DNA of 64,000 nt, taken from assembly GCF_041053055.1 (NCBI RefSeq), contig NZ_CP163443.1, positions 9,469,001 through 9,533,000 on the forward strand. Reading direction: 5' to 3'. This DNA comes from Streptomyces sp. R41 (lineage in GTDB: Bacteria > Actinomycetota > Actinomycetes > Streptomycetales > Streptomycetaceae). Within the stretch, counting starts at the first letter, position 1; the number at the start of each line of letters is the position of its first letter. Of this stretch, positions 52,501-60,805 are shown one piece after another. A program made the position numbers and the translations under genes. The notes under the pieces were generated by a model. The model did no database searches, was not told the origin of the DNA, and worked only from the letters and a program-made list of their open reading frames with translations.

Positions 52501-53539
52501 CGGCCAGGCCCACGGCCTGGTCCGGGCGCGGGAGTTCGGCGGCGGCCTGTCCGTGGCTGTCGTGGACGATGAGGAGCCGGTCGGTGAGTTGGAGTGCGTG
52601 CCGGTCGGCGAGACCGCGGCGTACCTCGGCGGCGTAGGAGGCGCGGCGGCGCAGATCCGCCGTGCGCTGGGCGGCGAGCTGGGCGAGGCCCGGCGCGATC
52701 CGACACGCGGCCACTGGCCCGTTTTGCCCCTGGGTGTCGAGGACGTGGGGCAGCCATTTGGCCCACTCCCACTGCGCCAGCTCGTCGCTTGGTACCGCCA
52801 GGGCGAGGGCCGCGTCGTCCGGCGCGTGCGTGACCGCGGTCTGGATGAGCAGTGCGCGGGCGACGTTCAGCACGCCGTCCCGGTCGCCGACGATGCTGAC
52901 GTTGCCCGCCCTGTCCAGGGCGGCGGTGAGCGGTACGTCCGGCGCGGTGGCGAAGCGGTGCTGCAGGGCGCGAGCCTCGTTCAGCATGAACGGATCCGGC
53001 GGGGTGAGCACACCCCCCACCGAGCTCTGCCCAACAACCAGCTCCTGCACCGGAACGTCGCCCACGCCGAGGCGCACGCGCATAAAGTCCGCGTCCGTGC
53101 GGCGGCGCTCCCACAGCCGGGCCGGATCGCGCACCACGTCGTACAGGGCCGGCGGCGGCGGGTTCAGCAGCCGCGCCCTATCTCGCAACTCCCGCTCCAC
53201 CTGGCCGAGGACCTCGCGCTCCTCCTCGACGTACTCCAGAAAGCGTTCGCGCTGGGTGCGTCGGGTGCGGGCCGCCTTACCCCGCTGGGACAGGAACAGC
53301 ACCACCCCGCCGAGCAGCGCCACGACCAAGACGACCGCGCCGAGCCCGGCGAACTGGCTGTTGCGGATGACGGTCATCATGACGACCGAGCTCATAACCC
53401 CGGCCATCGGCAGCAGGGCGGTCGCCGCCCGGCCGCTGCTGCCCTCGGGCAGATTCGGCGGCGGCTCGATCGTGCGCGGCTCGGCCGGGGACAGGGGGCG
53501 GGTGGAACGGGCCGGACGGTGGATCTGGTGCTGGGTCAT
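49538..53539 (-). CDS. eccC: type VII secretion ATPase EccC
   Basis: The protein has 1333 residues. Two membrane helices lie near residues 40-85 (TALLPMAGVMSSVVMMTVI and LGAVVLVVALLGGVVLFL). Three FtsK/SpoIIIE-type ATPase domains follow, with Walker A at about 489 (GATGSGKSELL), 836 (GGPQSGKTTLL) and 1124 (GDNECGKTNLL). EccCa and EccCb are thus fused in one chain. The first domain has a full Walker B (MVLVDYKGGATF). EccC recognises the WXG100 substrates and powers export through the membrane. It overlaps both neighbours by four bases (MinD-like gene upstream, DUF6177 gene downstream). Confidence 0.93.
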   Translation of the reverse strand: MTQHQIHRPARSTRPLSPAEPRTIEPPPNLPEGSSGRAATALLPMAGVMSSVVMMTVIRNSQFAGLGAVVLVVALLGGVVLFLSQRGKAARTRRTQRERFLEYVEEEREVLGQVERELRDRARLLNPPPPALYDVVRDPARLWERRRTDADFMRVRLGVGDVPVQELVVGQSSVGGVLTPPDPFMLNEARALQHRFATAPDVPLTAALDRAGNVSIVGDRDGVLNVARALLIQTAVTHAPDDAALALAVPSDELAQWEWAKWLPHVLDTQGQNGPVAACRIAPGLAQLAAQRTADLRRRASYAAEVRRGLADRHALQLTDRLLIVHDSHGQAAAELPRPDQAVGLADMGITVLHLLQQQIHEPDQVSVRITVDGDRVTVEDLRTPDALPGQGVADAVSVPGAEGLARLLAPLRLSAESAAEGTPVSGPVDFPDLLGIDDPAALDLVRLWAPRGERDFLRVPIGLNDRHRPVLLDLKESAELGMGPHGLCVGATGSGKSELLRTLVLALVATHTPEDLAMVLVDYKGGATFAPFTHLPHVAGVITNLENEAGLVERVHTSLAGEVKRRQQVLKDAGNIADIGHYAALRATKRPDLEPLPHLFVVIDEFGELLTAKPDFIDLFLSIGRIGRSIGVHLLLSGQRIESGKLKGLDTYLSYRLGLRTFSADESRTVLDTTDAFQLPPLPGFGYLKVDTSTYERFKAGFVSGAYHGPARRENADAEPLVWTYPAFNTLPSPTETADEPPAMRERETGPTVMSTMVDQLAVAAPPVRRIWLPPLPNALTLDQAAGPVQASPRGLHLTPSHGVMRVPLGVLDDPARQWQGPWVHDLNTAGGHTAVIGGPQSGKTTLLRTLALSLALTHTPNEVALYGLDLVGGGLAALSGLPHVGGIASRADHERATRTVAEVRAMLNQREEAFRTYGIDSVDQLRALRSAGKLTELGSTDVVLLIDGFGQLREEFNDLEESIADLLKRGGGYGIHIVAGMLRWNDVRINTQSMFGSRIELRLNDPADSSVDRKLSQTLGPDTPGRALTDGKLFAHAALPRIDGQASTANLGDALEEAARTLRAAWHGELAPPVRVLPTHLDAARLPSPATEPTRIPLGLDQDALAPALLDLFGTDQHLLILGDNECGKTNLLKLIAGQLTARYTDTELVFGVFDPRRGLRGVIPEPYRGGYAHNAKLAAALASGIATELEKRLPETADPDAPILEPAFTGPRIVILVDDYDILTTAGQQPLAPFLPYVSSAPDIGLHFIVTRRVAGSARALYEPFLTTLRETGTTALLMTGDRTEGQLFPGLYASVQPPGRGTLIRRGRRHQLIQTALTHADQTDRTEQL

Positions 53540-54714
53540 CGCACCCGCACCGCCCGCGCCATGGCCTCGGCGGCGAGCCGGATGGCGGCCTGGCGGGTGG
53601 ACTGTCCGAGCATGGCGGTGTGGATGGGGCCTCCCTGGGCCAGATGACGGTCATAGGGCAGCAGGACCACGACCACCCCGGCGTCCCGCAGATGCGCGAC
53701 GGCCGTCTTCACATCGAGCGTGGTGTCGGGGGAGTTCGCGGAGAGCGCCACCACACTCGAGGCGAGCGCGGAGTGCGGCAACTGGGCCAGCCAGTCCAGC
53801 ACCTGGCGGGTCGCGCCCACGCCCTCCGCGGTCATCGGGGCGACCACCACCCGGGCGTGGGCGGTGTCCATCGCGGTCCGCGCCACCTCGCCGGGCAGGC
53901 TCTCACAGTCCACCACCGTCACCGCGAAGTAGCGGCGCAGCGCCAGGGTCACGGTGCGGTAGGTGCGTACGTCAAGGGGGGCGCCGACCCGGCCCTGGCC
54001 CGCGGGCAGCAGCCAGCCCCCGTCCGCCACCGGCGCCAAGTAGCCAGTGACATCGGTGAGTTGCATGGAGGGCTTGAGGATGGGGGCGAGGTCCGCGCAC
54101 GCCCAGCGCACCGACTCCGCTCCCAGACGCACCGGCAGCGTGCCCAGGGCCGCATCTGCCTCCAGCGCGAGGACCGGGTCATGCCGGTAGTGGTTGAAGG
54201 TGCGGGCCAGCAGGGCGGACACGGTGGACTTGCCCACCCCTCCCCGGATCGAGGTCACCGCGATGATGCGGCCGGTGGTCACCGGCTGCTGGATCTCCCG
54301 CGCCAGCCGGGACTGCTCGGCCACCTCCCGCCCGGCCGACTCGGTCAGCTGGCGCAGGGTGCGCCCGGTGCGCCTGGCCACCGAGTCGCCGTGCTGCGGA
54401 GAGCCGAGGGCGTGCGCGAGGCGGGGATCGACGGTGGGCACGGATTCCGGCGCGGCCATCGGAAGGCGCGGATCCCGCATGCCACGTGGAACCGGCGGCC
54501 GCGCCCGCCCCTGCTGCTCGTTCGGGCCAGGCTGGTCGGGAGCTGGTTGGTCGGGACCGCCGGGTGTCTGCTGGGCCTGCGCGACGCCGTGGGGATCCGC
54601 TGGTCCAGTAGGGAGCGGGCGGGCAGGGCGCAGGGCGATGGTCGGCTCAACGCCCGCGGGAGCCTGGTCGCCGAGCTGCTGCAGGATGTCCCGCTGCCAG
54701 TCTGGTTGAGCCAT
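53536..54714 (-). CDS. EspI/MinD-like ATPase of the type VII secretion locus
   Basis: The protein has 392 residues from ATG 54714. The N-terminal 145 are Pro/Gln-rich and disordered. A ParA/MinD-type ATPase domain follows, with the deviant Walker A at 156-164 (IRGGVGKST) and LALEADAALGTLPVRLG as the switch region. VVDCESLPGEVARTAMD is the Walker B part and VVLLPYDRHLAQGG lies near the end. Such ATPases (EspI-like) occur in ESX loci and are thought to regulate secretion. The frame is open to 54759 but the ATG at 54714 is the natural start. It sits 10 bases after eccD and overlaps eccC by four. Confidence 0.87.
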   Translation of the reverse strand: MAQPDWQRDILQQLGDQAPAGVEPTIALRPARPLPTGPADPHGVAQAQQTPGGPDQPAPDQPGPNEQQGRARPPVPRGMRDPRLPMAAPESVPTVDPRLAHALGSPQHGDSVARRTGRTLRQLTESAGREVAEQSRLAREIQQPVTTGRIIAVTSIRGGVGKSTVSALLARTFNHYRHDPVLALEADAALGTLPVRLGAESVRWACADLAPILKPSMQLTDVTGYLAPVADGGWLLPAGQGRVGAPLDVRTYRTVTLALRRYFAVTVVDCESLPGEVARTAMDTAHARVVVAPMTAEGVGATRQVLDWLAQLPHSALASSVVALSANSPDTTLDVKTAVAHLRDAGVVVVLLPYDRHLAQGGPIHTAMLGQSTRQAAIRLAAEAMARAVRVR

Positions 54715-54724
54715 GGCGCACCCC

Positions 54725-56104
54725 CTACGCGAAGGTGCCGAGCAGGCGCCCGTACACACCGAACACCCCGATCACCAACGGGAACAGAGCGATCACACCG
54801 ACCGACTCCAGCACATCCCCGAACCTGCGCAGCCGCACCCGCACATGCTCAGCGGGCCGCACCGCCAGCATCGACAGGGGTACCAGTGCCAGCGCCACCA
54901 GTACCACCAACGGCCCCGCCGCACCGGAGCGTTCCAGCCACACTCGGATCAGGCGTACGGCCACCACCGAGGCCGCAGCGAAGAGCGCCACCACCTCGAC
55001 CGTCAGCGGGAACGCGCGGGCCCGCAGCGCGAGCACCACCGCCACACCCCCCGCCAAGGCCACCGTCCACACCGACACCGCATCCAGCACCAACACCCCG
55101 GCCACGGCGGCCGAAACCGCCATGACCACGGTGGCCAGCGCCAGCCCGCGATGGGTGGCCGACAGCGCCGAAGACACCTGGTACCGGCTCACCGACGCCC
55201 CACCTGAGCGCCGGTCATCCAGGCCCGAGAGGCCCGAGACCATCAGCGCGAGCCGAGGCAACACGCCCAGCACGATGACCGATACCACCGCCAGCAGGGC
55301 CGACACGCGGGCCGTCTGCGAGACCGGCCCGCCACCGGACTGCACCGCGAGCGCGGCTTCCCAGCACACGACCGATCCGCCGAGCGCGGCCGCCCCCACG
55401 AGACCGCCTCGCCCCAACGGCGAGAACCAGCCCAACAGCAACAACGCCACCACCGCGACCGCGCCCACACCGGCCAGCCGCCCCGCCCCCGGCCACGCGT
55501 ACACATCACCCAGCGACCACATACCGAGCACGCCCAGCACTGCGCCAGTGACGATCAGCGTGGCGGCCAACGGATACTTCCCGGCCCGCCCCAACAGGGC
55601 ACCGCTCAGCGCCGCTACTCCGGCGACAGCGAGCAGTGCCCCGCCTGCCGCAGCGACGTCGAACCGGCCCAGGGACAGCACGCCGGCCGCCAGCGCCCAC
55701 AACAGCGTGGCGGCCCCGGCCACTACCTGTCGCGCTCCAGGCCGCCACCGCCAGGCACGCGTATCCAGATCCGCAGCTGCCTCGTCGGTGACGTCATGTA
55801 CAACCGGAGCCGACGGCGCATCCTCCGCCCGCACCAGCCGCAACACGGCGCCATCGGCCACGCCCGCCGACTCCAGCGTGCCGTCCAGCTCCAGCGCCGT
55901 ACCGTCCGCGCTCACCAGATGCCGCAACTCCGGGCGGCCGGTCACCTGGTCATCCAGCAACCGCATGACCTCCGGCAGCAGCAGACCCACCGGCTCCTGC
56001 GACGGCAGCACGAGATCCACTCGCCGCCGCTCACCCACCAAAGTGACCCGGCTCAACGTCGTCCGGCCACGGCCCACAGCCCCCGCAGTTATCACGCACT
56101 CCAA
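54725..56104 (-). CDS. eccD: type VII secretion membrane protein EccD
   Basis: The 459-residue protein has an N-terminal ubiquitin-like (YukD) domain, about residues 15-95 (SRVTLVGERRRVDLVLPSQEP and GTLESAGVADGAVLRLV). Eleven or so hydrophobic helices fill the rest (for example VVAGAATLLWALAAGVLSLG, VAVVALLLLGWFSPLG, VIALFPLVIGVFGVYGRLLG). EccD forms the main membrane channel subunit of ESX systems. The length and layout are normal. Twelve bases separate it from the small membrane gene upstream. Confidence 0.93.
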   Translation of the reverse strand: MECVITAGAVGRGRTTLSRVTLVGERRRVDLVLPSQEPVGLLLPEVMRLLDDQVTGRPELRHLVSADGTALELDGTLESAGVADGAVLRLVRAEDAPSAPVVHDVTDEAAADLDTRAWRWRPGARQVVAGAATLLWALAAGVLSLGRFDVAAAGGALLAVAGVAALSGALLGRAGKYPLAATLIVTGAVLGVLGMWSLGDVYAWPGAGRLAGVGAVAVVALLLLGWFSPLGRGGLVGAAALGGSVVCWEAALAVQSGGGPVSQTARVSALLAVVSVIVLGVLPRLALMVSGLSGLDDRRSGGASVSRYQVSSALSATHRGLALATVVMAVSAAVAGVLVLDAVSVWTVALAGGVAVVLALRARAFPLTVEVVALFAAASVVAVRLIRVWLERSGAAGPLVVLVALALVPLSMLAVRPAEHVRVRLRRFGDVLESVGVIALFPLVIGVFGVYGRLLGTFA

Positions 56105-56116
56105 CCAATCATCGAG

Positions 56117-56416
56117 TCATCGAGAAGCAGACGCCGCCGCCGACGGCGAAGCGGAAGCCGACGGTACAGATGGCGGAGAGGACGGCACCGAGGACCCGTA
56201 CCCGCTCTTCCCGATCAGCCGATGCGACACGAACGACCACCCCACACACCCCGCACACAACACCGCCGCGATCACCACCCCGGCCACCACCTTCCCCAGC
56301 CGCTCATCAACCGTCCGCCGCTGCCGCTGCGCCCCGAACAACAGGGCATCTCGCAGCCGCCGACGCCGCACCGACACCGACTCCAGCAACTGACTGTCGT
56401 AGTCCTGGGCTGCCAT
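56117..56416 (-). CDS. small single-helix membrane protein of the secretion cluster
   Basis: The 99-residue protein has a charged cytosolic N-terminus with RRRRLRDALLFGAQRQRRTV, one transmembrane helix (VVAGVVIAAVLCAGCVGWSF) and a Ser/Pro/Ala-rich outside tail. Similar small proteins lie beside eccD in Streptomyces ESX loci. I cannot name its role; an accessory subunit is possible. Nine bases separate it from the gene upstream and twelve from eccD. Confidence 0.7.
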   Translation of the reverse strand: MAAQDYDSQLLESVSVRRRRLRDALLFGAQRQRRTVDERLGKVVAGVVIAAVLCAGCVGWSFVSHRLIGKSGYGSSVPSSPPSVPSASASPSAAASASR

Positions 56417-56425
56417 GCCGCGGCC

Positions 56426-56677
56426 TCAGACGTCGAGGGTCATGTTGTCGGCGACCTTGTCGTGCAGGCACTGCCGCAACGGCTTGTCCCAGCAGCACCA
56501 CAACGGAGCACCCAGCCGGGACCCCAAGTCCGCGAACGACAGCGGGGCCGCACCCATTCCAGCCGGTCCGCCGTAGTACGGGCCCGGATAGGCACCCAAG
56601 GACTCATGAGGCTGCGGGAAGTAGGGAAGCTGCTGTCCCGGCTGGCTTCCACCGGCGGGGTATGAGGGATAAGTCAC
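56426..56677 (-). CDS. small Pro/Gly/Tyr-rich protein of the secretion cluster
   Basis: The 83-residue protein opens MTYPSYPAGGSQPGQQLPYF and continues with more Pro/Gly/Tyr repeats. It ends with a short conserved-looking part, LGAPLWCCWDKPLRQCLHDK, holding three Cys. No family was recognised. It is on the same strand and tightly spaced with the genes on either side of the cluster, so it is probably real and co-transcribed. Confidence 0.6.
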   Translation of the reverse strand: MTYPSYPAGGSQPGQQLPYFPQPHESLGAYPGPYYGGPAGMGAAPLSFADLGSRLGAPLWCCWDKPLRQCLHDKVADNMTLDV

Positions 56678-56689
56678 TTGATTCCTAGC

Positions 56690-57232
56690 TGGATTGGCCC
56701 ATGGGCTGCTGAGTGCTGCCTGCGGTCACGTCTCGAACTCGCCCACCCAGCCGCGCTCCAGGACGGGAGTAGATGTATTCATCGAACGTGGCGCCAGAAG
56801 CGCGTAGCGTGGAGAAAGGAACATTGCAGAGTTCCGTCCCGCGGTTCTGCTCGTGGCAGATGATGCAAGCCAGAGCGCAGAGATCCAGCTTCCGGCGTGA
56901 GCGTACGACTGGGCACCGGCGGTAGGAATTGACCGGAGTTGCCGATCGATCTGGTATTCGATCGCGGGCTCATCTGCTGCTGCTGCGGCGAAAAGAGCGG
57001 AACCCAACTGCATGGACGTCACGTAGGAGGCCCAGGTGTCGAACTCCTCCGCTTCTGGATCCAGCCCGCCGCGAGTCCTGGACAAGGTCGAGGAGGCTTT
57101 GAAGGCAGTGTCGAGACCGTCCGGAGTGCGCCCGATCTTGCCGATCAGCTCCTGAGTGTCTTCGGCGAGGAATTCAATGCCGTCCGCCGCATGAGCGGTA
57201 GGGATCTCATGGCCTCGATGAATCAGCGCCAT
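56690..57232 (-). pseudogene. Imm49-type immunity gene, frameshifted and truncated
   Basis: The first frame gives the Imm49 pattern: DGLDTAFKASSTLSRTRGGL, then FDTWASYVTSMQLGSALFAA and QSYAHAGSWISALWLA. The continuation CIICHEQNRGTELCNVPFST and LRASGATFDEYIYS is in a different frame. A 4-base deletion in a GGCTGGCT-like doublet at about 56873-56880 would explain it. After EYIYS the sequence no longer matches and ends at a TAG near 56690. Imm49 proteins neutralise toxins of polymorphic toxin systems. Here it appears to be a decayed orphan immunity gene behind the working toxin/immunity pair. Confidence 0.6.
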
Positions 57233-57704
57233 TTTCCCCTCCGTCGCCAGACTGAGATGCCAAGTGCAACGTCAACTCCGCGCTGGCCAGCATCCTGGTG
57301 ATCTCAATGGGCAGATTGCCGAACTCAACCCGAACGATGTCGACGGGGTCGATCCTGCGAGTCTCTCCATCGCGGCCCTCGACCTCAACGACGTAGCGAT
57401 ATCCGCGAGGCATCGAGGGATCGTCGACCACTTTCCAGTGCGCGCCATGCCGCCGGATTAGGAAATCCGCAACGTACGCGATGAGGTCACTCTGCAGCGT
57501 CACCCAGTCCGACTCCTCGAACTCGGCGAGCGGAAGACGGGACGTGTAGTTCTGTAGGGCAGGGATGAGAGTGAGCGGGTCTCCCTCATACACTTCTTGG
57601 GAAACACCCAGCATGCTGGCGATATCAAGAATGGTAAGGCGCCCTTCCTCGATCCATCGTTCGAGATCGGGTCCGGGAGTACTCGCCCTCGGCATTTCTG
57701 GCAC
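57207..57704 (-). CDS. probable immunity protein for the adjacent nuclease toxin
   Basis: The 165-residue protein follows the toxin gene after 25 bases. It has a folded alpha/beta look (LERWIEEGRLTILDIASMLG, SDWVTLQSDLIAYVADFLIR, HWKVVDDPSMPRGYRYVVEV). It is acidic overall, as expected for a nuclease inhibitor. I recognise no named immunity family. The call rests on position: in polymorphic toxin loci the gene next to the toxin's 3' end is nearly always its immunity gene. It overlaps the Imm49 remnant by 26 bases. Local GC is lower than in the machinery genes. Confidence 0.6.
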   Translation of the reverse strand: MPEMPRASTPGPDLERWIEEGRLTILDIASMLGVSQEVYEGDPLTLIPALQNYTSRLPLAEFEESDWVTLQSDLIAYVADFLIRRHGAHWKVVDDPSMPRGYRYVVEVEGRDGETRRIDPVDIVRVEFGNLPIEITRMLASAELTLHLASQSGDGGENGADSSRP

Positions 57705-57729
57705 CTTCCATTACGCGCTTGATTTCATA

Positions 57730-60024
57730 CTACCTTGGAGCCGGTCCGTATGTAACGAAAATTATACGAGCCTGCTTGAGGTAACCCTGTAGGGCTGGAG
57801 ACGGGTGGGCGCCCGTAAATACCCAGCGAGGATCGTAGCTGGGATCCAGGCGGCGCAGCGTGAGATCCTTATTTATCTGCTCCATGATCCCCTTGTTGAG
57901 TGGCACCTCCCCTTGAACCACCTTATTCGTTCCATCTTCAAGCTTGACCGTCCGGAATTCTAGGTAGTGCTTAATTTCTACAGCCAGAACCCTGCCATCC
58001 GGGAGATCCACTGGCACGTCGACCTTACGCCCCATAGGAGTCGACACGGGGTAGTAGGGATGGTCATGCATCGGAACTGGGAAGTGCCGCTCAGGGTCCC
58101 CACCCCAGGTCTCCCGACCAAACTCCTCCGCGGCCTCGAAGCGTCGCCGAAAGCCTCGTACAGCACGCAGTTCGCGTAGAGACAGCGACCCATCGCCGGG
58201 TGGCAAGGTCGGGCGGGTGAAGTCAGGCTCCCCATCCCCTGCGCCATGCCGACCTGTGTCGTGGGGCGTACTCGTGTCGGCGGTGCCTTCCTCCCCATGC
58301 CCCTCGTGTGACTCCTGGTTGTCCGCATGCTCCGGGTCGTGATCGTGCACAGGCTCGTGAGGAGTGCCAGCGTCGGATCCTTCGGATCCTCGCGAGCCTT
58401 CTGAACCATGCCCGCCATGGCCTGTTGCCCGGGCTTTCGCGGATCCCGACTCGTGGCTCACGAGACCAGAGCCATTCGAGTTCTCGCGGGCCGTGCTCGC
58501 CTCGCTCCCGGAGCGATTATGCGAGCCTGCGCTCGTGTCCCCCAAGCCGTGGCCTGCCCGACTGGACAACGGCGTTGGTTCTGATTTTTGAAGAGGTTCG
58601 TGGCTGGCCCGTGCGGGCAGGTTCTCGCTCGTGTGCATGCTGCCTTCGGCCGCACGCGCTCCGGCGCCGACGAGTGCGGGCTCCTGGGGGCGCACAGTGG
58701 CTGAGGTGGCACGTTCGGCGGCCGGCAGCTCGTGCGGGATGGCACCGGGGTGGGGTATGCCGTTCTTGCCGGCGGTGAACTCGCCGTTTCCGACGTGGAG
58801 TGTGGATCCGTCGGAGAGCTCCAGCACGCTCTCCGGTCCCTTGGCGGCACGCAATTCGCCGAGTCCGTTACGGACGTTGGCGGTGACTTCGGAGATTTTG
58901 GGCAGGGCATACCGGGTGGCCCGGACGGCCGTACTGACCGGGTCCACGGCGTCGGCGATGCGTGCCGCGGTGAGAACGGCCTTGGCGCCGGCCCCGGCCT
59001 TGCCGGCCGCACTGACGCGTGCCGCCGTGGCGGCACCGGCGAAGGGGAGGAGGTTGAAAGTGACGACGCTGCCCGAGGCGCGGGCCGGGTTGGTCTTCCA
59101 CATGTCCCACTTGAGGAAGGCCTTGCCGGTCTCTTTGGCGTACGGCTTGCTTCCCTGGGCGAAGTCGCTGGCCCAGAAACCGGTGGCTTTCTGCCCGCTG
59201 GACTCCTGCAGGTAGGTCTCCCCGCCGACGATTGCGCGGGTGAGGCCTTCCCAGGCGAGCTTCGCCTGGTCGGTACCGTGACCTCCGGCCATGGTGAAGA
59301 CACCGTCGAGGGTCCCCACCACGCCGTCGACGACGAACCCGTCCCAGACGTGTTCCTTGATTTGGTAACCGATGTCCCAACCACTGTGGGCCAGGTCCTG
59401 CGGGCTGCCCCACGGCAGCTTCTGGGCGTGCTCGTAGGTCTCGGCGGTGGCCCCGTAGAACTTGACCCCGAACGGCACCAGCATGTGGTTGGACTGCTGC
59501 ATGTACTGAGTGCCGCCCACCAGGGCCGTGATCTTGTTGTGGGCGGCGATCTCAGCGGCCTCGAAGGCAGCCTTGGCCTCGGCCACCCCGTTCATCAGCG
59601 CCGTGTGTTCGTCGACCTTGTCCTGGTTCTTGGTCCAGTCGTTGTCCACCAGGCCGTGGGTCCACTCGCCGGAGCCGCGGTAGGTGTCCTTGTCGACGGA
59701 CGCCACGAATGCGGCCGCCTTGACCTTGAGATGCTCCAGCCGGTCGATGATCGGCTTGACCGTCTGGCCGTACTCGGCGAGCGCTCTGGCGACGGTCTCG
59801 ACCTTGTCGGCGAACGTGTCGGCGCCATCACGCACTGCTGCCGTGGAGGCGAACAGATCGGTTGCCTCGGGTGCGTGATAGACCGCCGACAACGCCTGGA
59901 ACCGCGTGTGTGCGGCCTCGCCTGCCCGCCGGATGCCGTCCGCGTTGTTCTGCAGCCCGGTGACGTGGTGGTCCAGCAGCCCCAGATCGCCGGTGAAATG
60001 AGGGATGCCCTCGGGGTTGATCAC
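57730..60024 (-). CDS. type VII-secreted polymorphic toxin with a PD-(D/E)XK nuclease tip
   Basis: The protein has 764 residues. The N-terminal 180 are helical with WXG-like features (GLLDHHVTGLQNNADGIRRA, KVETVARALAEYGQTVKPII). A middle part (about 210-400) with hydrophobic stretches follows, then a disordered His/Glu/Gly-rich linker (about 460-610). The C-terminal domain runs 614-764. It has D669/D673 in MGRKVDVPVDLPDG and E683-I-K685 in LAVEIKHYLEF, the ExK core of a restriction-endonuclease-like nuclease. The tip is lower in GC than the rest, typical of exchanged toxin tips. Its start overlaps the DUF6507-type gene by four bases. Confidence 0.8.
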   Translation of the reverse strand: MINPEGIPHFTGDLGLLDHHVTGLQNNADGIRRAGEAAHTRFQALSAVYHAPEATDLFASTAAVRDGADTFADKVETVARALAEYGQTVKPIIDRLEHLKVKAAAFVASVDKDTYRGSGEWTHGLVDNDWTKNQDKVDEHTALMNGVAEAKAAFEAAEIAAHNKITALVGGTQYMQQSNHMLVPFGVKFYGATAETYEHAQKLPWGSPQDLAHSGWDIGYQIKEHVWDGFVVDGVVGTLDGVFTMAGGHGTDQAKLAWEGLTRAIVGGETYLQESSGQKATGFWASDFAQGSKPYAKETGKAFLKWDMWKTNPARASGSVVTFNLLPFAGAATAARVSAAGKAGAGAKAVLTAARIADAVDPVSTAVRATRYALPKISEVTANVRNGLGELRAAKGPESVLELSDGSTLHVGNGEFTAGKNGIPHPGAIPHELPAAERATSATVRPQEPALVGAGARAAEGSMHTSENLPARASHEPLQKSEPTPLSSRAGHGLGDTSAGSHNRSGSEASTARENSNGSGLVSHESGSAKARATGHGGHGSEGSRGSEGSDAGTPHEPVHDHDPEHADNQESHEGHGEEGTADTSTPHDTGRHGAGDGEPDFTRPTLPPGDGSLSLRELRAVRGFRRRFEAAEEFGRETWGGDPERHFPVPMHDHPYYPVSTPMGRKVDVPVDLPDGRVLAVEIKHYLEFRTVKLEDGTNKVVQGEVPLNKGIMEQINKDLTLRRLDPSYDPRWVFTGAHPSPALQGYLKQARIIFVTYGPAPR

Positions 60025-60413
60025 AGCCTGCCCCGCTTCAGGTCCGCAATCTCCAGCCTGTCGTCCACCACGCCCGCCGCCTCGTGCTGCACGTGCGCGG
60101 CCATCTCCACGTCGCCCGCCTCATAGGCCAGGGTTGCCTCGACCGCGCCGGTGACCGACTTGCCGGTCCGCGTGCCGATGAACTGCAGCTCGCTCGCGGT
60201 GCCTTCGACGAACTCGACCAGCGCCGAGCCCACCAGCCCGCCGACCAGACCCTTGCCGCCCGTGTCACCGGACACGAGGGTGCCGGCCGCTGTCGCGGCC
60301 CCCTCCAGGTCCGTGCCGTACGCCTGGACGATCTCGTCCAGCGCGGTCATCACCTCACCCACCCGCGAGGTGACCACACCCACACCGGCCGGATCGATAT
60401 CCCACTTCGACAT
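60021..60413 (-). CDS. DUF6507-type ESX-associated protein
   Basis: The 130-residue protein opens MSKWDIDPAGVGVVTSRVGE and is largely helical, with a Gly-rich centre (TGGKGLVGGLVGSALVEFVEG). This pattern is that of the DUF6507 proteins in Streptomyces type VII loci, which resemble WXG100 or toxin-chaperone proteins. It is translationally coupled (ATGA) to the toxin gene, so it is likely a secretion partner or chaperone of the toxin. The family name is from memory. Confidence 0.65.
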   Translation of the reverse strand: MSKWDIDPAGVGVVTSRVGEVMTALDEIVQAYGTDLEGAATAAGTLVSGDTGGKGLVGGLVGSALVEFVEGTASELQFIGTRTGKSVTGAVEATLAYEAGDVEMAAHVQHEAAGVVDDRLEIADLKRGRL

Positions 60414-60469
60414 GCCCGCCCCCTAATGCCCCACTGCCCCGCTACTCCTGCACGCCAAGTACGCAGAAC

Positions 60470-60781
60470 TCAGCCGATGTTGTCGACGGCCGCCCGTGCC
60501 TTGGCCATGGTCGACTGCGCGGTGCCGTCGTTCTGCTCAAGCGTGGTGCGGACAAGGCGGATGATGTCGCGGACTTCGTTCGCGGCGTGGTTCCAGCGCT
60601 TTTCCTTGCCGTGATACTCATCGGCGACGCCGTCGGCGGTGAAGTCGGCCATCGCGGCCTGCACCGCGCGGTCACGGTCGCCGAGGACGCGCTCCAACTG
60701 ACCGATGATGCCTTGCAGGCTGCCCTGCACCTCGGTGGAGGCGCCGGTGTCGTACGAGCGGCGGTCCTGGTCCTGACCCAT
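60470..60781 (-). CDS. WXG100/ESAT-6-like protein
   Basis: The 103-residue protein forms two helices: VQGSLQGIIGQLERVLGDRDRAVQ and, after the turn YHGKEKRWNHAANEV, VRDIIRLVRTTLEQND. A Trp sits at the turn (KRWNHAA) in place of the strict WXG. Such proteins form helical-hairpin dimers exported by EccC. The start is ATG 60781 (an ATG at 60787 is possible). It pairs with the similar gene upstream, as in esxA/esxB operons. Confidence 0.8.
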   Translation of the reverse strand: MGQDQDRRSYDTGASTEVQGSLQGIIGQLERVLGDRDRAVQAAMADFTADGVADEYHGKEKRWNHAANEVRDIIRLVRTTLEQNDGTAQSTMAKARAAVDNIG

Positions 60782-60805
60782 GGTCAAATTCCCCTTTGGT
60801 GACGG

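Noticed and set aside
49803..53114. 1103-codon frame overlapping eccC
   Set aside because: Out of frame with all three ATPase motifs, Arg/Pro/His-rich shadow.
51638..53647. 669-codon plus-strand frame opposite eccC
   Set aside because: Antisense shadow without any family pattern.
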